From a virus, in the IMG/VR virus record IMGVR_UViG_3300017749_000065, positions 1 through 32,272 of that record: 32,272 bases of DNA. One strand, 5' to 3'. The notes beneath the pieces are model-generated. The model was given only the letters and a program-made list of their open reading frames with translations. It did no database searches and was not told where the DNA came from. Below, in pieces: positions 23,601-32,176 of the stretch. The translations under genes were made by a program, and so were the position numbers. The first letter of the stretch is position 1, and each line of letters starts with the position of its first letter.

Positions 23601-24953
23601 ATGGCAACAGATTTTTTTAAAATAGGAAAAGCCGCATCCGGAGGAAGTGCAGGAACCAGCTCTATAATTGGAAAAGCAATTGAAAAAAATACTTCAATTT
23701 TTCTTAATTATTTGGAAAACCAAAAACAAAATTTAGAAAAGCAAAAACAAAAAGCTGAAAAAATTGATAGAGAAACAAAGCAATATATTAGCCAAATACC
23801 AAATGTAAATGCAATAAATAAAATTCCTGGTTGGATGAGGGATGATGTTAATAATTATTTAGTAGAGCAAAAACAATCGTACGCTGAAAAAGCTAGAGAA
23901 TTAGCTAATATGTCATCTTCCGATGAGGCTTATATGGCTACTCTCAATGAAATGCAATCAATACGAAATAGCTTTGAAACGTTAAACGGTGAGTTAAATA
24001 ATTTTCAAAATGACACTAAAGAGTATATTACGGCAGTAGATCAAGGTGGACTTTCAAGAGGATATACTATAGGTGAGCAAGACAACTACAGAAATGCGTC
24101 TTCTATATTTGGTAGCGGCGGGAGACTTGCTAAATTAAATATTCAAAACGGTCAGCTTTTATTTAACACCGTAGACGGCAAAACAGTAAATTATTCAGCT
24201 GGAGAAATTAGTAATTTTTATTCACCAGATTATCAAGTTCAAAATGAAATTGATAAAGTTGCTATTATGGTTGAAAATGATGCTTTAAAAGGAAAAACAT
24301 TTGATTCAAAGCAAAACTTATACGCAAGAAGAATACAAACTGCGCTAGCTCAAGGAGGCAAAGAAAGAGTTCTTTCTCTTGTTTATGATGATGACCCTAG
24401 ATTTACTACAGCCGCAGGTCTTCAAACTCCTGAAATACTAAAGGCTATTGAAGAAAACAATTTAAATGAGGCTAGAGAATTAATTGCTGATCAGCTTGTT
24501 AAAGGGTTATCTACAGAGCACGATGGCTTCTATAAACAATACACCACTAGTCAGCAAACCCCCGCCGACAATAAAGATATAGCGGCTATGCGAGATTTAA
24601 ACAGCTTATTAACAAATATTACTGATTTAAAAACCGCGGAAGACTATATAAAATATTTTAAAAATTCAAAGTTTAATGGCAAAAATGTTTTAAATGCCAG
24701 AATAGAAGACCAACCATTTGGCGGATTAGGAAGCGGCAAAACCAAGCCTGTGTTAACATTAACTTTAGCCACGGGTCAAGGCAATAAAGAAGATTTTCCT
24801 TTTGATTTAAGCAATAGAAATCAGCAGGAAAATTTATTTAAAGGCATTGTAGATAGCAGATACAGCAGCAGCCCAACAAAAGATTTAGCTATGCAAAAAA
24901 TCAGACAGCTACTTGATCAATCTTTTAGCAACGATCTACCAATATTTAATTAA
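23601..24953 (+). CDS. Putative internal virion (cargo) protein
   Basis: This 450-residue protein begins MATDFFKIGKAASGGSAGTSSIIGKAI and then carries a long helical Lys/Gln/Glu-rich segment (residues ~35-65, ENQKQNLEKQKQKAEKIDRE). It goes on to mainly helical stretches with short loops, typical of DNA-associated internal proteins, and has no recognised catalytic motif. It begins two bases after the -1 frame stop, and the giant protein starts five bases after its end. I recall this type of protein between the ejection-type protein and the giant protein in marine podophages, where internal head proteins are encoded in that order; crAss-like phages likewise store cargo proteins in the capsid. 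The function is inferred from position and character. Confidence 0.6.
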   Translation: MATDFFKIGKAASGGSAGTSSIIGKAIEKNTSIFLNYLENQKQNLEKQKQKAEKIDRETKQYISQIPNVNAINKIPGWMRDDVNNYLVEQKQSYAEKARELANMSSSDEAYMATLNEMQSIRNSFETLNGELNNFQNDTKEYITAVDQGGLSRGYTIGEQDNYRNASSIFGSGGRLAKLNIQNGQLLFNTVDGKTVNYSAGEISNFYSPDYQVQNEIDKVAIMVENDALKGKTFDSKQNLYARRIQTALAQGGKERVLSLVYDDDPRFTTAAGLQTPEILKAIEENNLNEARELIADQLVKGLSTEHDGFYKQYTTSQQTPADNKDIAAMRDLNSLLTNITDLKTAEDYIKYFKNSKFNGKNVLNARIEDQPFGGLGSGKTKPVLTLTLATGQGNKEDFPFDLSNRNQQENLFKGIVDSRYSSSPTKDLAMQKIRQLLDQSFSNDLPIFN

Positions 24954-24958
24954 TAATT

Positions 24959-27900
24959 ATGTTTGAATTAAACGGAAAAGAATATTCTTTGCAGGATGTC
25001 GAACAGGCGGCCGCAAGCTCAAATCTTTCTTTAGAGGAATATATTAAAAAAGCAGGCTTAAAAACTATTGAGCCGGGAAAGACAACTCCCACAACTCCGG
25101 GTGCGGTTGTGGAGGAAACTGCAGTGCCCGATCAACCGAATATGGATTTAGATTCGGAAAATATTTTATTGGATTTAGCTCCAGAACCAACAAAACAAAC
25201 TGAATCACAAAAGCTATCTTCTGACCAATATGATATGCTTTCGGATTATATAGGTGAATTAGCTAAAAGCGAAAGAGAAAGACCAGAAGAGCCTTTTACA
25301 TATGCAGGAGGGGTCATTAACCCTGCTTTAAATATTCCATTAGGTTTGCAAGAGGCATGGGAAGGCGTTAAGGGAGCTGCTGTAGATTACATTAAAGACG
25401 TAGCTGGTGGAGATGCTGCAGATTTTTTAATTGGAAAAGATAAAAAATACAAAAAGGGTGATATTATAAATGTTGCAGAGTTAGGAAAAGAAGCTGAAAA
25501 ATATATTGTAGACAAATATAAAGAAGTTGAAAATCTAGTATCTCAGCGTTTAAGAGCGGGTAAAATTGTTGAAGAATTTGATATAACAGACCCTTTTAAT
25601 GTTAAGTTTACTTCAGGGCCTGAGCTATTTAATGGCATAACAAATGTAGTTGGTAGTTTAGTTACTACTATGGTGCCCGCCGTTTTAACAAGAGGCGCTT
25701 CATTAGGGCCTCAAATCACGGCGCCAATGTACATAGATTACAACGTGCAAAAAGCCGAAAGATTATATGGCGATGACCCTGATGCTATTAAAAAGTTGGT
25801 AGAAAATAACCAAACTGAAATGGCGGTTCCATTGGCTCTTGGCACGTTAGCAAGTGGTTTAGAATATGTAGGTTTTAAAGGAATTACTAAGCAAATTGCA
25901 GCTAGAGCGGGCGGGCTTAAGCCTTTAGTTTCTTTGCTAGGTACACAAAATAAAGAAGGAATAACAGAGGTAACTCAAACTGGATTAGAAGTAGTAAACA
26001 CTAGTTTAGCTGAAGGTAAATCTTTAAATAATGCTATTGCTGACGGCTTTAGTGCGATGGCAAGCGCCGATGGCTTAGAAAGCTATTTAGGTGGATTTAT
26101 AGGCTCAGGTGTTATTGCTGGCCCATCTAGTGTAGCTAAAGCGTTGAGAAGTGATGAAGGGTCCATGAAAACAGTTATGGACCATATTGACGCTATAGGC
26201 ACCTTGCAAAAACAAAGATCTTTAAATAAAGATAAATCATATAGAAGCGCAATTGATTTACAAATACAAAATGTTGAAAAATCTTTAAAAACATTTCTTG
26301 AAGACGCATATATAAAAACATCTAGTCTTTCAAAAGAGCAAAGGAATGAGCTTGATAATTTCATAAAACAAAAAGAAGAAAATCAAACTAAGCTAAAAGA
26401 TTTAGAAAAATCTTATAATGATAAAAAAATAACTGGGCAACAGTATGGGCTTGCTAAAGGAATTATTGCTAATCAAAATAAAGCAATTTCAAACGGTATA
26501 GTTAAAATAAAAAATTCAATAGACCTAGATAAAGCTGGACAAAGCATTGCTGAAAGAGAAGAAATGCTTAAAAAAGCACAAGAGCAGGGTGTTATTCCGG
26601 ATTTAAAAATAAGATCTTTTGATAAGCAATCCGAGCTTGAGGATTACGTAGCAAAAACAAAAGGAACAAAAAAGTTTGATGGAAAATATGGGGTAATATA
26701 TCAAAACCCTAATACTAATGAACAAGAAATACTTATAAATAAAGAACAAAAACTTAAAGATAAAGTTGTAACAACAGCTGATCACGAATTTTTACATGCC
26801 GTATTATACCAAACCATTAAAAATAACCCTGAAGCGCAGACTAATTTAGGAAAAGCTTTGCATGATGAACTTATAAAACAAGAAGGCTTAGATAAAATTG
26901 TAAGTTCTGATTATTTTGATAGATTATCAAGTTATTTACAGGAAGCCACAACAGAGCAACAACAGGGGAACGCATGGGAAGAAAGTTTAACTCTTTATGC
27001 CGAAGGGCTTGCTAATGGCGCATTTAAAACGCCTAATAAATCTTTTATACAAAAAATAAAAGAATTTTTTGAAAAATTATTTGGTAAAAATGTTACTGAA
27101 GATATAACTTTTGACGAAGGCAAAGATGTTATAAAATTTATCCAAAACTACAATAAAAGTTTTCAAACCGGTAAATGGGGAGAAGGTATTAAAAAATTAG
27201 CAAAAGAAGGTGCAAAAGGAAAATTAATTGTATCACCAGAAAGTAAATCGCCGCAGTTTAAAGAGTTTACAAATAAAGCAAGTAAAATATTCAAAGACCC
27301 TAAGCCTATATTTGCAAGTGATTTATCTCCGTTTGATCAATACGACTTTGTACAAGTCGCGGCAAACTCGATGTTTCCAAATGTTGCAAATGAAGATAAA
27401 GTAAAATCTGGTCAGTTTAGTACATATGAAGCATTATCCGCGGACCAAAAGCTAGAGCTAATCAAAGACTTACTTGACAAAGGCGGATTAAAACCTAAGT
27501 TTAGCAGGAGCGTATCACCTGATAAAAAAGATCTTAAAGGTATATTTGATAAGTTTGTACAAACACCAGATGGCAAAACAAAATATAAAACCCTAGAAGC
27601 TTTTAAAAAATCTGAAGATTATTTTGATGCATATAATGAAGTTGCGGAAGGCGACGCTATAGGTAAATATGTAAGAGGCCTTGTTAATGCCGACAAAAAT
27701 ATAGGCTCGCTTGACGAAAATATAAAAAGTGAAGTTATAAGTAACGTTAGAGAAGTTATAACTGAAAGATTTTTAAAGAACTTTGACCCAGCTAAAAACG
27801 AAAGTTTATTTGGTTATTTGTTTGGGTCAAAACCTATAGTTGATTTTGCACTTCGTGATGTCAAAAAGAAATATGCTCAGCAAGTCAGGACCGTATCTAC

Positions 27901-30900
27901 AGACATTGAAACAGAGGGTAGAAGTTTTGAGGCAGTAGACACAGAGTCTGCGCAGATAGAAGAAATTGTAGACAGGAGTTTAACAGAAGAGCAGCAAACT
28001 TTTGAATCACAGCTAAGGTCTACGCTTACTGTTGGTGGTCAACCGTTTATTACACCTGAGCTTGCGCAAGAAATTAGAACAGCAGCTTATGAAACTTTTG
28101 AAGGCGATTTGCCACCTATAGATAGCCGTGATTTTAGAAAGTTTGTTACTGACTCATACAAGAAAAAGCTTATGCCTATTGTTAAAAAAGCATTAGGTAA
28201 TAAAAAGAAATTAGCAGATTTTGTTATAGAAAACAAACAAAACTTATTAGAAGGCTTGCCTATTTCTTATTGGGTACAAATTGAAAGGTTATTACCAGAT
28301 ACGCAAAAGATTTTTACTAAGTATGTTAAAAGATTAACTACGCAAGCAGAAATAGATAAGTACACCGCTCTTGGCAGAGTATATACAGAAAATGACGCTG
28401 ATGGTCCTGAACTTTATCAGGTATTAAATCCTACTGATGCACAAATACAAGCGTTCTTTACTGGGCCTGTAGGCGATCAGTCAATGTCAGATATCCTTGG
28501 CTACACTGTTTCCCCTTCCACGCTAGCAGCCAGAAAATCAGAGTTAGGTGCTAATATAGGATTGCAAACAGCGTATGATGCAACACCTGGGGTAATTCAA
28601 GCAAAGCCTTATACAGAGCAGGAAGCGGCTAAAATAGCATTAAAAGTAAATAGAGATTTACGGCAAAAGTTTTCAATAACTAATAAAGGTATAAAAATTA
28701 AAGAGGTACCAACTGAAAAGCTTGTTAATTTAATACAGGAAGGCGAAAGCTCTTTAAGTATTGCTAATAAATTAAATGTACCTGAAAACTACGTGACAGG
28801 TATAATTGATAAATTAAAAAGTGAGTTTCCTCCTAACAGGACAAAGCAATATGGACAAACTCAAATAGAATATATAAACGATAATCAGTTTAATTTAATT
28901 TCTGTAATAGACGGTATTGCTACTGTTTCTGGGGGATTAACATTAAGGTTAATAAATAAAAAAGGAAAATTAACAACCAGCGGCCAGGCCTATGCCAAAG
29001 AACAAATTAATTTTGCTTTAGATTACATTACCAATGCTCCAAAAGACCAAATGTTTGATAGATTTATAGACTTTGTAAGATTTGAAGGTAGAAACATAAG
29101 ACAAGGCTCTATGTATTTTACAACAAACAAACAGGCTTGGGATAATGTGTATAGCAAAATAATTGAAAAGTTTCCAGAATTTGAAGGTGTATTTAAAATA
29201 AAAAATGGCAGAATATATATTGGCGAAGGGCAAATTACTGCTTTAAAAGATCCTACTAATAAAAAATTTAGAATGGGTGTTGAGGAGTTTAAGCCAGAGT
29301 TTGATATTCAATCTAAAAAAGCGCTAGATTATTTTAAGTCTAGAATTGATTATTTTAAAAGTATAGGCGATATTGATATGGCAAGAACATATCTTCAGCT
29401 AGAAACCGGGGACATGCGGACAGCCCTAAAATTATTGGGTAATGTTTCTTACATTGAAAAAGGTAACTTTGACAATTTAGTATATGAGCACATGACCCCA
29501 TCCTCATTGCTAGCACGTATGAGCATGTCATACTTAATTAGTGATAAGCTAGTGAGTAGAGAATTGCTTTTCAAAAATTTAGAAAACAGCAAAGTAGCAT
29601 TAGTTTCAAAACAAACAGATAATGAACTAACTAAATTAGGATATAAACAAGTAGGTAGCGAGCAATCTAGATATGATGAAACCGGTATAAAAGAAAGATT
29701 AACACCATTAAATCCAAAAGAAATAACAGAAAAGCTTAGTTCAAAAGCTGCTCCTGAATTTAACAGAGTGATTGCACGAGCAACTGGGTTTGGCACACGC
29801 GAACAAATATCTGACAAGGTTGCTACAATGCTTGGTAAAAATAAAGGTAGATTTAGATTTTTTATACCACCTTCAGCTGATGATTTTGCGGGTCTTATGT
29901 ACTATATGGTTGGCAAAGGCAAGCAGGGTAATAACGATTTAAAGTTTTTAAAAGAAAACTTATTTGACCCATTCGGTAAGGCGATAAGAAAATTTGATTC
30001 AGCGAAGCAAAAGCGCCTGGCAGACTTTAGAGAACTTAAAAAGTTAATACGCAGAACGCCTACCCGTCTTTCAAGGAAAAACGAAACAGGATTTACAAAC
30101 GAGGATTCAGTAAGAATATATATATGGAATAGCTTAGGTTATACTGTCCCTGGTATGCAAAAGAAAGATATTGCACCTCACGTAAAACTTGTTAAAGGTA
30201 ATGAAGATTTATTGGCGTTTGCTCAAAACGTACAAGGTATATCTATTATGGGCTACCCTGAGCCCGATAATGGTTGGGATGCCGGTTCAATGACTACTGA
30301 TCTTTTAACGTATGTGAACAAAACTGAAAGATCTGAGTACTTAAAACCGTGGCAAGCAGCTAAAGACGCTTTCTTTACCGACAAAACAATGAATAAGTTA
30401 AAGGCTGCATTTGGGGAAAGCTATACCGAAGCATTGGAGGATATTCTTTACAGAATGGAGACTGGTAGAAGAAGACCAGCTGGAGCAAATAAACTTACAA
30501 ATTCTTTAATAAACTGGGTTAATGATTCTGTTGGCGCTATTATGTTCTTTAACTCAAGATCAGCATTATTGCAGCAGCTATCAATGGTTAACTTTATAAA
30601 CTTTAGCGATAATAATCCGTTGTCTGCGGGCGCAGCATTTGTAAATCAACCACAGTTTTGGAAAGACTATACGTTCTTATTCAACTCTGATTTTCTTAAG
30701 CAAAGACGATCAGGATTAAAAACAGATGTAAATGCAGACGAAATTGCTAAGGCAGCAGAATCGGGTACAAATCCTGTTAGGTCTGTAATAGCATCGATAC
30801 TTAAGAAAGGATTCTTGCCAACACAGCTTGCTGACTCTCATGCAATCGCTATGGGTGGTGCTTCGTTTTATCGCAACAGATTAAAGCGATACATAAAAGA

Positions 30901-31759
30901 GGGTATGACAGAACAAGAGGCAGCTGATAAAGCGTTTTTAGATTTTCAGGAAGTTGCTGAAGAAACACAGCAATCATCAAGACCAGACCGTATTTCAATG
31001 CAGCAAGCAAGCGGTTTAGGGCGCGTTATATTAGCTTTTGCTAATACCCCTATGCAATACGCTCGCTTAAGTAAAAAAGCTGTCTTAGACTTAGCTAATC
31101 GTAGAGGTGATTGGAAAACAAACCTTAGTAAATTAATGTATTATAGTGTTGTTCAAAACATTATATTTTCTAGTTTGCAATCTGCAATGTTTGCTTTAAT
31201 GTTTACCGATGAAGAAGACGAAGAAACTGAAAAAAGATATTATAGGATTGCTAATAGCACTGCTGATTCTCTTCTACGTGGTATTGGATTTGCAGGTGCT
31301 GCTGTTGCTACAGGCAAAAATATGGTTCTTGAAGTAATAAGGCAATACAAAAGTGGTAGACCAAATTATGAGAAGGTTGCTTTAGAGGCTTTAAGTTTAT
31401 CACCTCCAATTGATTCTAAAATAAGCAAGCTAGCTTCAGCCGGTAGATCATTTACGTATCGTCAGTCACGAGAAAAAATGAGAACTGAAGGTGTGAGCTT
31501 GGACAATCCTGCTTTTGAAGCAGTTGGGCAAATTATAGCGGCAACTACTAATTTACCTGCAGATCGCGTAATACGTAAATTAGATAACCTTTCTACACCT
31601 GTGCGTCAAGATGTTGAAACTTGGCAAGCAATATCACTTGCATTAGGGTATAGCAAATGGGATGTTGGATTAATAGAATCCCAAGCTAAAAAACCTAAAT
31701 CAAATAAAAGAAAACAAACAAAAAGAAAACAAGTAGAAAGAAAACAAGTTAAAAGATAA
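24959..31759 (+). CDS. Giant multidomain (polyvalent-type) virion protein with metalloprotease motif
   Basis: At 2266 residues this is the largest product in the window. Residues 1-65 begin FELNGKEYSLQDVEQAAASS, followed by a Pro/Thr-rich linker. Residues ~230-400 hold Gly/Ala-rich hydrophobic stretches (NGITNVVGSLVTTMVPAVL; LALGTLASGLEYVGF; LGGFIGSGVIAG). Residues ~395-550 are helical and coiled. The zincin motif HEFLH lies at 609-613, with candidate third ligand Glu674 or Glu675 in WEESLTLYAE. Residues ~930-1000 resemble a sigma-70 region 2 and ~1254-1288 a helix-turn-helix. The C-terminal part (~1800-2200) contains IPPSADDFAGLMYYMV and hydrophobic helices (SLQSAMFALMF; LLRGIGFAGAAVATG), and the end is a KRKQ tandem repeat. 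This mix fits phage polyvalent proteins, packed in the head and injected with DNA to act early in the host. The protease motif is clear; other domains are pattern matches. Confidence 0.7.
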   Translation: MFELNGKEYSLQDVEQAAASSNLSLEEYIKKAGLKTIEPGKTTPTTPGAVVEETAVPDQPNMDLDSENILLDLAPEPTKQTESQKLSSDQYDMLSDYIGELAKSERERPEEPFTYAGGVINPALNIPLGLQEAWEGVKGAAVDYIKDVAGGDAADFLIGKDKKYKKGDIINVAELGKEAEKYIVDKYKEVENLVSQRLRAGKIVEEFDITDPFNVKFTSGPELFNGITNVVGSLVTTMVPAVLTRGASLGPQITAPMYIDYNVQKAERLYGDDPDAIKKLVENNQTEMAVPLALGTLASGLEYVGFKGITKQIAARAGGLKPLVSLLGTQNKEGITEVTQTGLEVVNTSLAEGKSLNNAIADGFSAMASADGLESYLGGFIGSGVIAGPSSVAKALRSDEGSMKTVMDHIDAIGTLQKQRSLNKDKSYRSAIDLQIQNVEKSLKTFLEDAYIKTSSLSKEQRNELDNFIKQKEENQTKLKDLEKSYNDKKITGQQYGLAKGIIANQNKAISNGIVKIKNSIDLDKAGQSIAEREEMLKKAQEQGVIPDLKIRSFDKQSELEDYVAKTKGTKKFDGKYGVIYQNPNTNEQEILINKEQKLKDKVVTTADHEFLHAVLYQTIKNNPEAQTNLGKALHDELIKQEGLDKIVSSDYFDRLSSYLQEATTEQQQGNAWEESLTLYAEGLANGAFKTPNKSFIQKIKEFFEKLFGKNVTEDITFDEGKDVIKFIQNYNKSFQTGKWGEGIKKLAKEGAKGKLIVSPESKSPQFKEFTNKASKIFKDPKPIFASDLSPFDQYDFVQVAANSMFPNVANEDKVKSGQFSTYEALSADQKLELIKDLLDKGGLKPKFSRSVSPDKKDLKGIFDKFVQTPDGKTKYKTLEAFKKSEDYFDAYNEVAEGDAIGKYVRGLVNADKNIGSLDENIKSEVISNVREVITERFLKNFDPAKNESLFGYLFGSKPIVDFALRDVKKKYAQQVRTVSTDIETEGRSFEAVDTESAQIEEIVDRSLTEEQQTFESQLRSTLTVGGQPFITPELAQEIRTAAYETFEGDLPPIDSRDFRKFVTDSYKKKLMPIVKKALGNKKKLADFVIENKQNLLEGLPISYWVQIERLLPDTQKIFTKYVKRLTTQAEIDKYTALGRVYTENDADGPELYQVLNPTDAQIQAFFTGPVGDQSMSDILGYTVSPSTLAARKSELGANIGLQTAYDATPGVIQAKPYTEQEAAKIALKVNRDLRQKFSITNKGIKIKEVPTEKLVNLIQEGESSLSIANKLNVPENYVTGIIDKLKSEFPPNRTKQYGQTQIEYINDNQFNLISVIDGIATVSGGLTLRLINKKGKLTTSGQAYAKEQINFALDYITNAPKDQMFDRFIDFVRFEGRNIRQGSMYFTTNKQAWDNVYSKIIEKFPEFEGVFKIKNGRIYIGEGQITALKDPTNKKFRMGVEEFKPEFDIQSKKALDYFKSRIDYFKSIGDIDMARTYLQLETGDMRTALKLLGNVSYIEKGNFDNLVYEHMTPSSLLARMSMSYLISDKLVSRELLFKNLENSKVALVSKQTDNELTKLGYKQVGSEQSRYDETGIKERLTPLNPKEITEKLSSKAAPEFNRVIARATGFGTREQISDKVATMLGKNKGRFRFFIPPSADDFAGLMYYMVGKGKQGNNDLKFLKENLFDPFGKAIRKFDSAKQKRLADFRELKKLIRRTPTRLSRKNETGFTNEDSVRIYIWNSLGYTVPGMQKKDIAPHVKLVKGNEDLLAFAQNVQGISIMGYPEPDNGWDAGSMTTDLLTYVNKTERSEYLKPWQAAKDAFFTDKTMNKLKAAFGESYTEALEDILYRMETGRRRPAGANKLTNSLINWVNDSVGAIMFFNSRSALLQQLSMVNFINFSDNNPLSAGAAFVNQPQFWKDYTFLFNSDFLKQRRSGLKTDVNADEIAKAAESGTNPVRSVIASILKKGFLPTQLADSHAIAMGGASFYRNRLKRYIKEGMTEQEAADKAFLDFQEVAEETQQSSRPDRISMQQASGLGRVILAFANTPMQYARLSKKAVLDLANRRGDWKTNLSKLMYYSVVQNIIFSSLQSAMFALMFTDEEDEETEKRYYRIANSTADSLLRGIGFAGAAVATGKNMVLEVIRQYKSGRPNYEKVALEALSLSPPIDSKISKLASAGRSFTYRQSREKMRTEGVSLDNPAFEAVGQIIAATTNLPADRVIRKLDNLSTPVRQDVETWQAISLALGYSKWDVGLIESQAKKPKSNKRKQTKRKQVERKQVKR
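26783..26797 (+). other. HEFLH zinc-metalloprotease motif
   Basis: Codons 26783-26797 encode HEFLH inside TTADHEFLHAVLYQTIKNN, with a small residue and Asp before and a hydrophobic helix after, as in zincins. Glu674/Glu675 in WEESLTLYAE about 61 residues on could supply the third zinc ligand. Activity is inferred from the motif alone. Confidence 0.6.
31706..31756 (+). repeat. 15-bp tandem repeat coding for a KRKQ tail
   Basis: Three 15-base units (31706-31720, 31721-31735, 31736-31750) and a partial fourth encode KRKQT, KRKQV, ERKQV and KR at the very end of the giant protein. The units differ at only a few bases, which suggests recent duplication; copy number may vary between relatives. The basic tail could bind DNA or act as a packaging signal, but this is a guess. 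Confidence 0.8.
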
Positions 31760-31763
31760 TATT

Positions 31764-31901
31764 ATGGGAAAAAAAGACGCATGCTACCATAAAGTAAAAG
31801 CAAGATATAAAGTATTCCCTTCTGCGTATGCAAGTGGAGCATTAAGCAAGTGCCGTAAAGTTGGCGCTGCCAATTGGGGCAACAAAAGCAAAAATAAATA
31901 A
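31764..31901 (+). CDS. Tiny basic protein, DUF6321-like
   Basis: This 45-residue protein reads MGKKDACYHKVKARYKVFPS and continues with AYASGALSKCRKVGAANWGN before a Lys-rich end. It has two Cys, one His and a strong positive charge. I recognise the CYxKVKxRYKVxPSAYASGALxKCRKVGAANWG pattern, common in marine phages, which I associate with DUF6321; the name is from memory. The gene follows the giant protein by four bases and shares one base with the next start (TAATG). It is too short for most gene finders but fits the operon spacing and strand. The two Cys and the His could bind a metal. The role is unknown; its position between internal and lysis genes and its charge suggest nucleic-acid or virion binding. 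Confidence 0.75.
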   Translation: MGKKDACYHKVKARYKVFPSAYASGALSKCRKVGAANWGNKSKNK

Positions 31902-32176
31902 TGGCAGTAAGAAAAACTAAAAAAGGTGCTGCTCTGCGTAGATGGTTCAAAGAAGAATGGGTTGACGTTCGAACAGGCAAACCATGTGGCAGAAGAAAAG
32001 GTGAAAAGAGAGGTGTGCCATATTGTCGCCCTAAAAAACGCGTATCTAGCGCAACGCCAAAAACAGCATCTGAAATGTCTTCTTCTGAAAAAAGTAAAAA
32101 AATAGCTGAAAAGAAAAGGCTAGGCCAGCCAGCGGGTAAGCCTCGTCGCGTTAAATCTGTAAAGAGAAGAAAATGA
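31901..32176 (+). CDS. Small basic protein, DUF5872-like
   Basis: This 91-residue, Lys/Arg-rich protein contains LRRWFKEEWVDVRTGKPCGR, then GEKRGVPYCRPKKRVSS and PKTASEMSSSEKSKK, the signature of the family I know as DUF5872. It has two Cys in a CGR...YCRP arrangement that could bind a metal or form a disulfide. Such proteins are widespread in marine phages and giant viruses, often in virion-related neighbourhoods; I know of no proven function. The C-terminal ~20 residues are strongly basic. Translation seems coupled on both sides (one-base overlap before, ATGA overlap with the peptidase gene after). A long minus-strand frame across it is only its shadow. Confidence 0.8.
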   Translation: MAVRKTKKGAALRRWFKEEWVDVRTGKPCGRRKGEKRGVPYCRPKKRVSSATPKTASEMSSSEKSKKIAEKKRLGQPAGKPRRVKSVKRRK

